Numbered from the stretch's first letter, positions 35,268-46,205 are shown. The stretch: DNA of 64,000 nucleotides from Buddleja alternifolia (GCA_019426215.1 CM033399.1:22701022-22765021), one strand, 5' to 3'. A program made the numbers and translations. The notes: generated by a model not told the origin, from the sequence alone.

Positions 35268-35668
35268 CCAGTTGAAGTCGACTATGTTGAGAGTATTGAC
35301 TCATCTAAAGAGTGGTCTATGTGGCTTGATAACCTTACCAATGAATTGTTCACATAATGGACGGGTGGTCATTAGAAACATTTGTTTATTTGATTCTTTA
35401 TGATTTGTGTTTATTGTTGCTTAATTTGTTCTTGTATTTTTGTTAATTGTTCAAACTGAATTTTAAAGCATTTATGTGGTGGCAATATTTTTTATGGTGC
35501 TTTCGGGTGTGCTTTTAATTTTGCTAGTTCCCCTTCTCCCTTTACTTGTGTATGTATAACTTAGTATGGCCAGTTTTGTGTCATATTTTTAGTATAGTTT
35601 GGGTTAATTAGAAGATAATATTTCATATTGATGTATTTGTACGTCTTCTACTTAGGACAATAATTTCT

Positions 35669-36935
35669 TTGTCAGATTACCTGAAATGGCAAATACTACA
35701 AGTAATGGGACTAATTGTAGGGGGAAGAAGGCAGTGGTATGCAGGCAGATGTGGACTAGACCGAAATAGACCGAAAGAAGATGTGTTGGTGCAAGCGCTT
35801 AAGGAACTTTTAACTGGTGGATGGAAATCTGATAATGGCTTACGAGTTGGGTATTTGAACGGTCTACAAGACAAGATGATGAAGAAGTTTCCGTGCACTG
35901 ATCTGCATTCCAATCCCCATATAAGTTCAAAAATGCATTCTTAGAAAAAGTAATACAACTCACTATACACTATTTTTGATGGCACCGGGGTTAGGTGGAA
36001 CTCAACGACAAAAATGATTTAGACGGACGACTATGAATCATGGGAGATAGCTTGTCAGGTACCTAAAAAGTAGGGGAAAAAACACCCCGATAGAAATTGA
36101 TTTGTGATCAATTATGTATGCATACATTTTTTTGGCACGTATAATAAATAATGTTTTATATGATTTTTCTTTGCATAATGAACTCAATGCTCGTACTATA
36201 CTATACGAATCTTGGCCTTACTATGGTTCTTGGTGTGAGGTATTTGGGAAAGACCGAGCTGATGATAACGGAGTGGAAAACTTTCATGATGCTTTGAATG
36301 GTATATTACACACCGAAAGTTAACCACAGTCTCCTCTCGACACACATTTAGATGACATAGATACATCGTACATGCCGGTGGTTGAGCTCTAAATGTCTGA
36401 TTTGGTTGTACCACAATCTCCTTCAGTAGGTCAACTATGTAGTAGCACTACAACCAAAGTATCAAACAAAGGGCAAAAGAAAAAAGGATGATGGCATTAT
36501 TGGTCCAATAATGGTACCTAAACAAATTCACTGATATTACAGACGCAAGGCTAGGTGAAATTGTTAGTAAGATGGGTCATGAACATGACATGACTCGCAA
36601 ATGCGAGGCCATTTTTGATATTGTGAACCATATTGATGAATTTGACCGTAGATGGCAAGCTCGTGGCTACTAACTTGATCGTAAAGAACACTCAAGTGCT
36701 AGCAATATTTTTTAGTCTCTTCGAGAATCTTAAAGTTGTGCAGGTCAGATTGATGCTTACTGAAAAAATTAATGGGTATTGTGTTAGATCGATCGGTGAT
36801 TGCAATATTCAAATGTTATATGGCCCGAAAAAAGCAGAAGGATTTGAGTCGGACCAAGCTAGCCTTTACCAATTATGGCTGGCAGGCCAAAAAAACCCAG
36901 TACGTTTTATTAATTCTCTTTTTTTTTTAGGTTGA
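35669..36935 (+). pseudogene. PIF/Harbinger Myb/SANT-like partner protein, decayed
   Basis: The second ORF of PIF elements encodes a Myb/SANT-like DNA-binding protein (PF12776 type) that helps the transposase bind element ends. Here: DVLVQALKELLTGGWKSDNG, the GYLNGLQDKMMKKFP block, PHISSKMHS, a split segment with WNSTTKMI and DDYESWEIA (to 36057), YESWPYYGSW with FGKDRADDN (36210-36265), and a C-terminal helical block with KMGHEHDMTRKCEAIFDIV (about 36570-36620). Stops and frameshifts occur at about 35941, 36321 and 36672. The same strand and close spacing to the transposase support one element. Confidence 0.8.
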
Positions 36936-37678
36936 AAAAAATAATATATATAATTAAAAAAAAAAATTAACAAGTGTGCAACGGCCATAGAGCCGTTGCA
37001 CACTTGTGCCAACGGTCAGCAATTGCTAACCATTGATCAATGATAAACTTACTGTTGGGATTTGAATTGACACGACAAGCATTTGTTGGCCGATGTGAAA
37101 GTGATGCAATGACCGAGTTTTTTCTTGTGAAAGTGGTGCAACAGCCGGATTTGTTAATTGTTAATTATGTGTCACTTTTTATCTACTATTATTTTAGCCA
37201 TAAAACATAAATCCTAATATAAGTACTTCTCGTGCTCATAAGCAAGAATATGTTTTAGTGAATCAAATGGGAACTGAAACACAAAATTATTTACGACCCG
37301 ATGAGACTCCATTTTTTCAACCCATCAACCATTTAATGAAGAAAAAAATCCTAAGACTTTAGAGAATGAGCCCCAGACACACAATGCTTCATCTGCTAAT
37401 GCTAAAACAAATCAATAAAAAATTAGTGATGTTCGGGCTTTTATGAAAAACTATGATGAAAAACATTGCGAATGTGTGTTTTGCTCCGGACGAATTTTTA
37501 AACACACGACTCAATCGATTGGGTTAATCACTATGAAAAGAATTATGAAAGAATGGTGCGTTAATAAATGACATATATCATAACTTTAGAGGAAAAGAAC
37601 CTACATATTTGTTCAATAGTCAAGGATCAAGTGTAATTCCTCGTTCATCGAGATGCAAATAAGATAAAATAAAGAAAA
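36936..37678. other. Spacer with a perfect hairpin and a weak BED-finger-like remnant
   Basis: A 16-bp-arm hairpin lies at 36970-37007. Further on (37435-37560) a plus-strand frame reads AFMKNYDEKHCECVFCSGRIFK, which is loosely like the start of BED zinc fingers of hAT transposases. The match is too weak and broken to call a gene. Confidence 0.35.
36970..37007. repeat. Perfect hairpin, 16-bp arms and 6-base loop
   Basis: Arms acaagtgtgcaacggc (36970-36985) and gccgttgcacacttgt (36992-37007) are exact complements. The stem is half GC in a strongly AT-rich setting. Confidence 0.9.
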
Positions 37679-37918
37679 AGGGAAAATTAAATACAGCCCC
37701 TCACTTATTCTTTAATTACCAAAAAACTTCTATTTTTGGAAAATACTAACACAACCTACCAATGGATCTATTTGTAAGATTTACATGGATGAATTATGGG
37801 AATATAAGAGTGTAATTGTTAGAATGTCTGAGAATGAAGAGAGATCTATGTAATTCTACAAAATGAAAGAATTTTTGGTGATTATACAATGAGTAGGGGG
37901 TCTGCTTGTAACTTTCCC
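37679..37918. mobile_element. MITE-like foldback element, copy A
   Basis: The ends gggaaaattaaatacagccc and, inverted, gggaaagttacaagcagacc mirror each other for about 80 bp with mismatches. Flanks repeat taaagaaaa on both sides, an 8- to 9-bp target duplication as expected for Mutator- or hAT-type non-autonomous elements. It has no coding potential. Relatives: 39433 and 40694. Confidence 0.7.
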
Positions 37919-38443
37919 TAAAGAAAATAGAGGAACATGCCAAGGAAAGCCAATTTATGCGGCTACGCTTCTTTTTCTGCATAACTTTCGCCCATACCTT
38001 AACTTTGCCAAATCATTACTCCTGCGGATCCAGCCGACCACCCGCCCCACTAGACAAGTAATCATCCACGTCCTATTTTTATTATTCTAGCATGTGCTTT
38101 TCTCTTTTTTGCCTTGGTAAATTACTTGCATTACCCTACCAACTTATTAGTATAGTGTTATTAGCTTCCACTTTTATATGACAGGTCCTGATTTCAATTT
38201 TAGTCGGTCACAACTTGTGACTTTTCTTTCGTTATTTGAATTGTTATAAGGTCTGTGAAGCTCATGTTTAACAACTATCAATCTAGTTTTGTTGGGTCGG
38301 GATATATCCCCTTCATCAAAAATAATAATAATAAAAAATCTATGTTAATGAGAATTAAACCAAAGCCTTCAATAGTTTAGGACCTCGACATTGAGCTTTG
38401 ACCTCTTCGCACTCTCACAAGTCACAGCCCCTTGTTTTGGGGA
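37919..38443. other. Intergenic DNA, nothing identified
   Basis: AT-rich sequence without recognisable gene or repeat. Confidence 0.4.
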
Positions 38444-39228
38444 AAATTTTTGCTTTTGGTCTCTAGAATTCGTGCGTTTCAATTTTAATTTTGTTAAACC
38501 TAAAATTGCAAATTTAGTCTCATTGTACTGAAAAAATTGCACTTTTGATTTCAATTGTCAAAAAATAAATGGAAAAAATAGAGTAATTTGCATGCGCAAT
38601 TAAGTCAATTTTTTTTTTCAAAATATCTTATAATATGATTATGAAATATTTATAAAATACAAAATAATTATAAAATAAATAATAAAAAAAAATGTGTGAA
38701 GAATAGTCTTCTGCACGTAGCCCCCAACCCCACCCTGACCCCCAATCCATGCTGCCACCTCAAAACCTCCCTCCAAAGCCAGATCCACTACCAATCTTGT
38801 CATCGCCAAATCGACCGCCTACACCTCCACCACCATTGTCTCCTCCAAAGCCATACCCACATCCAAAACCACCACCGCTTTGTCTGCACCACATCCTCTT
38901 CCGAAATGCCAGCACCGGTACTTTCACGGACAGGTTTGTGGTGGTATTGTTAGGGGGAAGGGGTCGCGATGGGGGTTTGGTTGCAGGATAACAATTTATT
39001 TTCTTTTTCTATTTTTAATAAATATCTTTCATATATTTGTATTTTATTAGTATTATGAATTTGTTTTTGATTTTTTTAAATAACGGTGTATGTGACACTT
39101 GCGTACATTTATCCATATTTTGACGGTTGAGACCAAAAGTGCAACTTATTAAGTTTTATGGAATCAAAAGTGCTACTGAAATTCCAATGTGAAATGGACG
39201 AAGCCCTATAAGTGAAAATTTTCATTGT
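38444..39228. mobile_element. Possible non-autonomous inverted-end element with proline-rich interior
   Basis: The left end (gaaaatttttgcttttggtc) and the inverted right end (gaaaattttcacttataggg) are related, and both sides repeat the motifs cacttttg and tttggtctc in mirrored order, which suggests degenerate terminal inverted repeats of a MULE-like element. The interior (38700-38990) is C-rich with a proline-rich frame. No clear target duplication was seen. Confidence 0.4.
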
Positions 39229-39276
39229 TCACCATTTTGAGTGTTAAAATAGAGGGAAATTAGGACAAATTGGGGT

Positions 39277-39311
<35 letters not shown>
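39277..39311 (+). repeat. Poly-G run of 35 bases
   Basis: An uninterrupted G run preceded by ggggt. It creates a glycine-only ORF artefact. Length is likely to be an assembly estimate. Confidence 0.9.
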
Positions 39312-39317
<6 letters not shown>

Positions 39318-39432
39318 TTATGTACCCATTTCAGTAATATTCAAGTCAATTCTTGGGCAACTGATTTTGCAGTGCAAATAATACTAATTAGGGAAAACAA
39401 TGGAAGCATTAAGAGGGAACTTTGTGTGTGTT

Positions 39433-39592
39433 GGGAAAAATTACATACAGACCCCTCACTTATTATGTAATTATCAAAATTTTCCTTCATTTATTGAAAA
39501 TTACCAACACACCCCTGTGTGCTTAATAATTTTTACAAATTTACCTCTATAAGTCTTACAAATAGACCCCTTGAGAGAGTGTGTTGGGGTAA
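39433..39592. mobile_element. MITE-like foldback element, copy B (truncated)
   Basis: Begins gggaaaaattacatacagac and is clearly related to the left part of copy C, down to acaaatagaccccttgag. The right inverted end is missing, so the copy is partial. Confidence 0.6.
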
Positions 39593-39841
39593 CAAAATTT
39601 AAATGAACTTTTGGAATAAGTCACTTTTTCAAAAGTCCATTTTGAAAAAGTGCAAATTAGTGGCTTTTTGACTTTTTTTTCAACACTTCTATAAGAAGTT
39701 ACTTTAAGTGTAATTTTGCCAAACACTTTCCATTTTTAAAATGCCCATTTTAAAAAGTGCATTCTACAAATGAATTTTAAATTAAGAAGTGGATCTAAAC
39801 ACATCCAATAACTATGATAAATAAAAAAGTTGCATAATCTA

Positions 39842-40556
39842 TGGTGCACGGATACGGATGCGAGGATACGGGTACGATACGATACGAATACGAAATATGG
39901 TAAAATTCAAAATTATAGGATACGATACGTCGGGGATACGAATTTATATATATATATATATGTATATAATATATTATTTAAAAGTAAATTTGAGTCAGCA
40001 TGTTCATTAACATAACTAAAAGTGCAATACTGACACAGGTTCATTGTTTATAGGTTTAAAAAATTTCGAGGTAACCATAATATTTTATCATTTGCGCGAT
40101 GTAAGAATGTCATTTTATTGATACCAATATTTACTTTCTTGTGCAAAATCTTTCGTAATAAAGTATAAATGATAGAATTTATGTGGAGTAAGAGAAGAAA
40201 AAAAAAATTAAGAAGTGAAATTAAAATGGTTATTTGCTTCTGTAAATTTTCTTATTGTTTGTTTAATCTTTTAATACTGTCAAAATCATTATTATTTTCC
40301 TATTTAACCTATAAAGTATTATGTAATATTCAAGAATACTATATTTGATATTCAAGGCGTGTCAGATATTTCAAATTTTGTATGAGATCCGACATTCAGA
40401 AGTATCGGATACGGTATCCAAATTTTTTTTTTATTTAATTTTTGGATACTTAAAAAAGGATATCCGATACATATTCGGATGGTATCCACAGAATATCGTA
40501 TTTGATACAAATACAATACTGCATGAATTCAATTTTAAGAATATCCGTGCATTCAA
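39842..40556. mobile_element. Possible MITE with gatacg-rich ends
   Basis: The left end, gtgcacggatacggatgcg, and the right end, aatatccgtgcat, are inverted relatives (tgcacggata shared). Inside, many gatacg/cgatac words cluster at both ends (39845-39930 and 40385-40510) in opposite orientation, with AT-rich DNA and a (TA)n run (about 39947-39962) between. No coding potential and no clear target duplication. Confidence 0.45.
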
Positions 40557-40660
40557 TCAGCCTCAGGCACCGTGACATAAGGTAAGTGAAATATATCTGG
40601 TTCATAGCAGTCCAGCTTGCAAGCGGGTCCAATTTAGTGCAGACCGGTTTACAGTTGGCG

Positions 40661-40690
40661 CCTATAAAGTGGAGTATGTATATATATATA
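40661..40690 (+). promoter_or_regulatory. Upstream TATA-like motifs left of the MITE
   Basis: cctataaagtgg (40661-40672) and a (TA)n run up to 40690 lie left of the MITE. Before insertion, the (TA)n here and at 40951 would have been one stretch. Confidence 0.4.
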
Positions 40691-40693
40691 TGG

Positions 40694-40950
40694 GGGAAAT
40701 TACATACAGACCCCCCTAATTTATTGTGTAATTACCAAAATTATCTTCTCACTTATTTGAAACTATCAACACACCCCCTCATATTAAAAATTTCTTACAA
40801 TTACACCCTAGTATGGTTGGAATCTTACAATTTTAAGCCTGTAAAACTTACAAATAGACGCCATGAGGGGAGGTGTTGGTAATTTTCAATAAGTTAGGGA
40901 AGGTTTTGGTAATTCCACAATAAGTTAGGGGCTCTGTTGGTAATTTTCCC
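40694..40950. mobile_element. MITE-like foldback element, copy C, at the C2-gene promoter
   Basis: About 257 bp, nearly all inverted repeat: the first about 85 bases (gggaaattacatacagac...) pair with the last about 85 (...ctgttggtaattttccc) at roughly 80% by eye. Both flanks are tatatata-type sequence, consistent with an 8- to 9-bp target duplication at a TATA tract. It ends 121 bp upstream of the C2-gene ATG. Confidence 0.75.
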
Positions 40951-40959
40951 TATATATAA
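40951..40959 (+). promoter_or_regulatory. Probable TATA box of the C2-domain gene
   Basis: tatatataa directly abuts the right end of the MITE and lies 113-121 bases upstream of the ATG, a normal distance for a plant promoter with a short leader. The CT/CA-rich stretch after it (cacctccatctcattgtctc) suits a transcription start region. Confidence 0.55.
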
Positions 40960-41071
40960 TCACCTCCATCTCATTGTCTCGTCAATTTCAACTTGTACAT
41001 TGATTCAGCAATCATATCTTTCTCTCTATATAAAGATCTGCTTTTATTTTCTTCAAAAAAACCAAAGAAAA

Positions 41072-42483
41072 ATGGTTAGAGGAACTCTTGAAGTCCTTCT
41101 TGTCGGAGCTAAAAGCCTCGAAAATACCGATTTCCTATGTAAGTTTTCTCCTATGATCAAATGTTGTTTTACTTTTATTTATTGTGTGATATGTGATTGA
41201 TCGTGATCGTTTCTAAGAAAACGAAAAACTTTATATATAGTCGTGGCGTAGAAACAATTTGAAGATATATACATAACTTAATTGTTTTGGCTCCATAAAA
41301 TGCTTCAGTGCCTTGATCAATCTACTGTTAGGGCCATTAGTCATGTATAAGCAGATCTGTTCATCACAAGCTCAGAATTATTATTGATTATTAATCTTGT
41401 ATATTTGTTTTTGATGATTAATTTGTGATTATGATTATTAGGTAATATGGATCCGTATGTGACAATCACTTGTCGTACTCAGGAGAAGAAAAGCAGCGTT
41501 GCATCAGGTTGAACGTATATATATTTATATATATGTACATATATTCTTATTAATTATAGAATTCGGATCTTCTGTTGCCTAAAATGTGTATATATATATA
41601 TATTCTTGGTATGTGCAGGAAAGGGATCGGATCCGGAGTGGAACGAGACTTTTGTTTTTGGTGTTTCTGATGATGTTCCAGAATTGTTGATCAAAATAAT
41701 GGACAGTGATGGCCCTTCTGGAGATGATTTTGTTGGAGAGGCTAAGTAAAATCTTCTCCTTTTTTTTGTTTTGTTATGTTTATGTTATTGTTTAGTGCTA
41801 ATCTTGAATCATGACAGCGTATACACAATTCAAAATGGTGAATTTAGAACTGTTTTTCCTTTTTTTGGGGTGGGGGGGGGGGGGGGTCTTCAAGTTTCGG
41901 TTCATTCATATGAAATAGTATACACTGTATATGAATGATTTTAATTTAAAAATATATATTATTCTTAATGTTTTTCTGGACAAGATCCAAATTCAAATAT
42001 GGGGTTATATCGATTCTTCTTCCCTTGTATATCTTGCAAGTTTATAGCCCATAAAAGAACTAGAAACAGAGGAAGTGTAAAACTTGTAACAAAATGTGGT
42101 TAGGCTGATTCAGCAACAACACTTGCAGAATTCCACTTGAGCCACTGTTTGCTGAAGGAAGCATCCCGCCCACGGTATACAATGTCGTTAAAGATGATGA
42201 ATATTGCGGTGAGATCAAACTCGGCCTAAACTTCACTCCCGAGGCAAGTATATATTCCACATTTGTTTGCCGGTGTTGTGTTTGGATTGAAGAATTTTGA
42301 AGTTAACAGATTTGAATTTCAAACATGTAACTCTGAAATCCTCCAAACACGACCTTGGGTTATCTTGTACTAATTAAGCTTTTTGAGATGATTTTATAAT
42401 GATTACAGAGCGGCAATGAAGAGGATGGGTTTGCTGGACAAGAAGAAGAAAGCTGCGGTGGATGGAAAGAGTCTTCGTATTGA
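41072..42483 (+). CDS. C2-domain protein, elicitor-responsive protein 3 / small phloem-protein type (149 aa)
   Basis: Small single-C2-domain proteins of this family bind calcium and phospholipids and have been linked to elicitor response and phloem transport. Exons: 41072-41138, 41442-41507, 41619-41745, 42129-42243, 42409-42483; 450 bases in frame to TGA. The C2 domain fills about residues 3-120: MVRGTLEVLLVGAKSLENTD, CNMDPYVTITC, KGSDPEWNETFVFGV, then MDSDGPSGDDFVGEA with the calcium-binding aspartates, PPTVYNVVKDDEYCGEI and GLNFTP. The C-terminus is acidic and ends in GGWKESSY. Length and motifs match the family. Donors are canonical except intron 4, which starts GAG|gcaagt (GC-AG). No stop or frameshift; it looks functional. 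The ATG follows an A-rich leader (caaagaaaa). Confidence 0.92.
41872..41886 (+). repeat. Poly-G run in intron 3 of the C2 gene
   Basis: Fifteen G preceded by ggggt, a similar context to the run at 39277. Confidence 0.9.
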
Positions 42484-42905
42484 AGTTCATTCTACTAAGC
42501 ATCCTTTAGTCATTTTGTGCTGATTTTATTCACATATTTGAATACTGTATATGAACTGCATGAAGAATAAGTTATACAGTCTATCTGTTTTTGTGGTAGG
42601 TATTAAAATTCTAAGTCCAAGATCAAAAGATCTTTTTGCTGAATCGTAATTCAGATGGAGAATTTCTTTTATTACGACGAAGTAATGGTGGGTGGATAAG
42701 AAATTAGTATTTAGTAAAGGGGTAAAAATCTATAAACTTGTAATATGCTCATGAGCTATCATGGCATAACATTTCATTTGATGAAATGTCACAAATCGTT
42801 CTTTTATTCATGGTTCAAAGTTTCTTTTCTTTTCCACCGAAACGTCCGAAAAGTTTCTGTTTTTCAACTTACGGAAAAGAAATTACCATGTAGTTTCGAA
42901 ATTAC

Positions 42906-43020
42906 ATTGTTTCCTAGGAAACTCTTAATGTTTCCAATGTTTCCTAGGAAACTCTTAACGTTTCCATGGAAACTCTCAATATTTCCATGGTTTCCATGTT
43001 TGTTTCCATGGAAACATTGA
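42906..43020. repeat. Cluster of gtttcc...ggaaac palindromes
   Basis: At least four short dyads of the form gtttcc-ta/at-ggaaac occur within about 115 bp (gtttcctaggaaac twice, gtttccatggaaac twice), separated by ctcttaa/ctctcaa words. Related gaaacg/cgtttc words occur on both sides (42838 and 43670-43725), which suggests a decayed inverted-repeat element. Confidence 0.7.
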
Positions 43021-44154
43021 GAATTTGGTAATTTCTGTTAAAAAAGATTTGCTCTATCACAAAGACAATGGAGCTCTCAAATCTCTCAATGTAGGGAAAG
43101 ACATTAAAAAAGAAGAAGAAGAATAAATGAAGAGTAATAAATTTAACAATCAAACGAATATTTATTTCACCAAAAAACGACTTTTTATCATGCGATTCAA
43201 GATGAATATTACTGTATTATCGATTAAAGTAATTTTTTCATATAATTAGTAGATGAGTTTGAAACCATGGTATCAGTCATATTAACTGTTTATTTTTTTC
43301 ACGACAACACTTTTAGAATTTTTTATTCACAATTTAAGTTACTAAAATTTTATCAATTATATGTTCTGTGAATGTTAAATTTCAATCAAACATTGCCACT
43401 TTTTATTTTTTTCACGACAACACTTTTAGAATTTTTTATTTCATAATTTAAGTTACTAAAATAATATTGGTTATATGTTATGTGAATGTTAAACTTGAAT
43501 CAAACGTTATCACATTATTTATTAGTGTAATTTGATCGATTATTAATGTAGATGTATAAATATTTTACACAACTATTATTTTTTTTAGTAAAAAAAGGAA
43601 GCAACCCTTCTTTACTTCTTTTTTCACCGTTTTTACCTTGTTTCTAACATTTTTCAAGTTTTCCATGATGTTTCCGAAACGTTTCTTATATTTAAGAACT
43701 CGAAACTTATCATCGAAACGAAATTTTAATCCTTGCTTTTATTGGCTATTACAATAAAAGAAACATAAATGTTATTTTCTGTCAAATTTTATTGGGACAT
43801 ATAGTTCAACTTGATCATTGCAACTGTCGTAACACACCACGAAATAAACATTAGTTCTCTCTAGATCAATTGTTATGGACTAGTCACAACCAACCCATAT
43901 AAAGCGCTCATATAAAAGGGCAAACTACATGGTTAATATTGAAATTGAACCTCATAATAATCAAATAAAAGCTCGAGACTTGACCTCTAAACTTAGTAAT
44001 TATACAAGTTAGAAATAAGGGAAGTTCTAAAAATATAAAATGAACAACTAGAATAATATCAAGGGCGGATCATGAATTCTCATATAGGAGAAAATAATTT
44101 TCATTTTATATTGATCAATTAATATCGTTTTTTTCCTTTTTTTCTTTTTTTACC

Positions 44155-44295
44155 TTAGAGGTGCTCATTTAGATTTTGGAGAAAATATTATTTCTTATTG
44201 GTGCTCATTTAGATTTTAGAGAAAGTATTATTTCTTTTTTTCTTTTTACCTTAGAGGTGCTCATTTAGATTTAAGAGAAAATATTATTTTTTATG
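44155..44295. repeat. Three imperfect repeats of about 45-55 bp
   Basis: The phrase ggtgctcatttagatttt followed by gagaaaatattattt recurs at about 44159, 44202 and 44257, with variable T-runs between. Confidence 0.8.
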
Positions 44296-44813
44296 ATAGA
44301 AAATATATTGCTCTATCTAATATTCATCATTTTTCTTGAATTTTGATTACATGAACCACGATTAAAAACTCGGGATGGAAAAGCCGCCTCCCCCTCCCTC
44401 TCTCTCCCAAAACGTAATCATTTTTTTTTTCTTCTTTGCTGTCGACGATGGCTTGGAGCAATCACCTTTTTCACTACTGAAGTCACCGACATCATCGGCA
44501 GGTTAGGTTGAAGCACCCTCCCTCAAGCTGTGTATCCCAACTTCAAATTTAACGAGATAGAGATGAGTCTGACGGGATAAAAACAGACGATATTAGAGTT
44601 TGCGAAATTTCTCTCTCTGTAAAATACTAAGATGAATGAACCAAACATTGATCCAACTCGCTCTGAATATTTTACCTTCAATTGGAGGAGAAACATATTT
44701 ACAATGTAAAATTGGGTGCGAATTGAGCTTAAATTTCCGTCTGTTTGAAATAAATGGGAATTATGTATGGGATTTTAACAATTAAATTCAATTTAAGTTC
44801 CGTGTGTGATATG

Positions 44814-44971
44814 TGTTAAACGATATCTACTAGTATTAGATTATTTCCTTCTATTATGAATTCTATTAGTTTAGGTATGTTATTAGTTATTTCCTTCTTT
44901 ATTACTCTCTTGTAATCTATAAATACTTGATCATTACCAATAATATTCTTAAGAAGATTTATATTATAACA
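44814..44971 (+). repeat. 5' LTR of the copia element
   Basis: 158 bp, tgttaaacgatatc to ttataaca, with tctataaatacttg as the TATA region (about 44917-44930). Confidence 0.9.
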
Positions 44972-44991
44972 TGGTATTAGCCAAACACCTA

Positions 44992-46205
44992 GGGCTTGTA
45001 TGGTTTTGTTTTCAAATCCATATCTCAATTCTCAAAAATTTTGAAAGCCCAAAATATGTTTGTGTCAAATTATTTTTCCCAAGTTTTGATTCTTAATTCT
45101 CAAATTTTGAGACTTCAATACAAAAAATGAAAGCAAATCATTACAGCAATGTCCTTCTTTGCGTGAAATAAGGAGTTCCCATTTCTCAAACCAAATCTTC
45201 CAAAAAGCAATACCCTTTTTTATGTTACAGATCAAGCTTACTCTGCAATTCTCTCACTATCTGAAAATTTAACAAGCACCACCATCTATCACTGTTGCAG
45301 CCAATCACAACATCCATATCCATTTAAGACACTTACAGATATAATTTTACGCCAATTAAACCTAAAACAATGAATTCTTTTGAAATGGAATTAAAAATGT
45401 TGTGGCACAAAGTTTTATTTGAGTTTTAACCCAATGTTCAAGTCCTAGACTTTGAAGGATAAAAGGTGCACTTAGTTACTGTTCAGAAAAAAAAGTGCAC
45501 TTGTTTCTTTCCCAATTTTTTAATGCTATAGAAAATCAGTATGTTGACATAAATGTTGATTTTGCCATGTTCTAGATGTGATTGCTCAATAAGTATTTTT
45601 GAAATTACACGTAAATATCAAGCTACATGTTATTTTAATTTTCGCTCTTTATGTCGATTTTTTGAATGTATATTTTTGTAAAAATTTGAATAGTACTCAT
45701 ACGTATAATAGAACAATTAAAAAACGTCCCATATTTTACTAATTAGGAATTTTCCTCTTCTTTTCCAATAAAAGGAAATCTCTAATTTTACTAACTAGTT
45801 TAATTAACATAATCGTTATTACAATTATTACTAAATAATTATAAATACTTTTACATTTCTTAATATAACTAACTACATTATTAATTACTATACATAGTAG
45901 AAAGTATATATATATATATATATATCATCAATATAATTAATTATGTCACTAACTAAAAATCAAGTTTACTTTATGTCAAATCAATATATAATTTTTTATT
46001 TTACTTATATCTGAATAGAACATTCATCCAAACATATTTTCATTCTCATCACGTCTTTTCGTAGAAAAATCACCACAAATTCACATTCATCCAAACATAT
46101 TTTCATTTTTAACACAAAAACCAATAAAAAAAATTGAAACTCACTTTTCTAGATTTTTCTACTTGAAAATGAGAATTGGAAATGAAAACAATACCATACA
46201 AGCCC
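44992..46205. mobile_element. Nested terminal-inverted-repeat element (non-autonomous)
   Basis: The left end gggcttgtatggttttgttt and the right end ...gaaaacaataccatacaagccc are inverted copies over about 22 bp with small differences. The flanks share cctag (or just cta if the outermost G/C belongs to the element). Three-base duplication would fit PIF/Harbinger- or CACTA-type; five bases would be unusual. The interior (45000-46190) has only short ORFs. It sits between the copia primer-binding site and gag, so it inserted after the copia did, or was carried by it. Confidence 0.75.

Larger units (their letters stand above)
42484..44813. other. 3' flank of the C2 gene and AT-rich repeat-bearing DNA
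   Basis: The C2-gene 3' untranslated region probably lies within 42484-42720. Further on are a palindrome cluster (42906-43020), partial repeats of the phrase ttttttcacgacaacactttt (43296 and 43409), and a three-fold repeat (44155-44295). No gene is supported. Confidence 0.5.

Noticed and set aside
37435..37565. hAT transposase BED finger
   Set aside because: Only CX2C and loosely placed His residues fit; there is no downstream hAT catalytic or dimerisation block.
38696..38991. Proline-rich ORFs as a small extensin-like gene
   Set aside because: Two overlapping frames are both rich in P/H because the DNA is CCA-rich. There is no signal peptide, repeat motif or splice context, and the segment lies inside a probable inverted-end element.
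39270..39470. ORF encoding a glycine run
   Set aside because: It is a translation of the poly-G tract and has no other protein-like feature.
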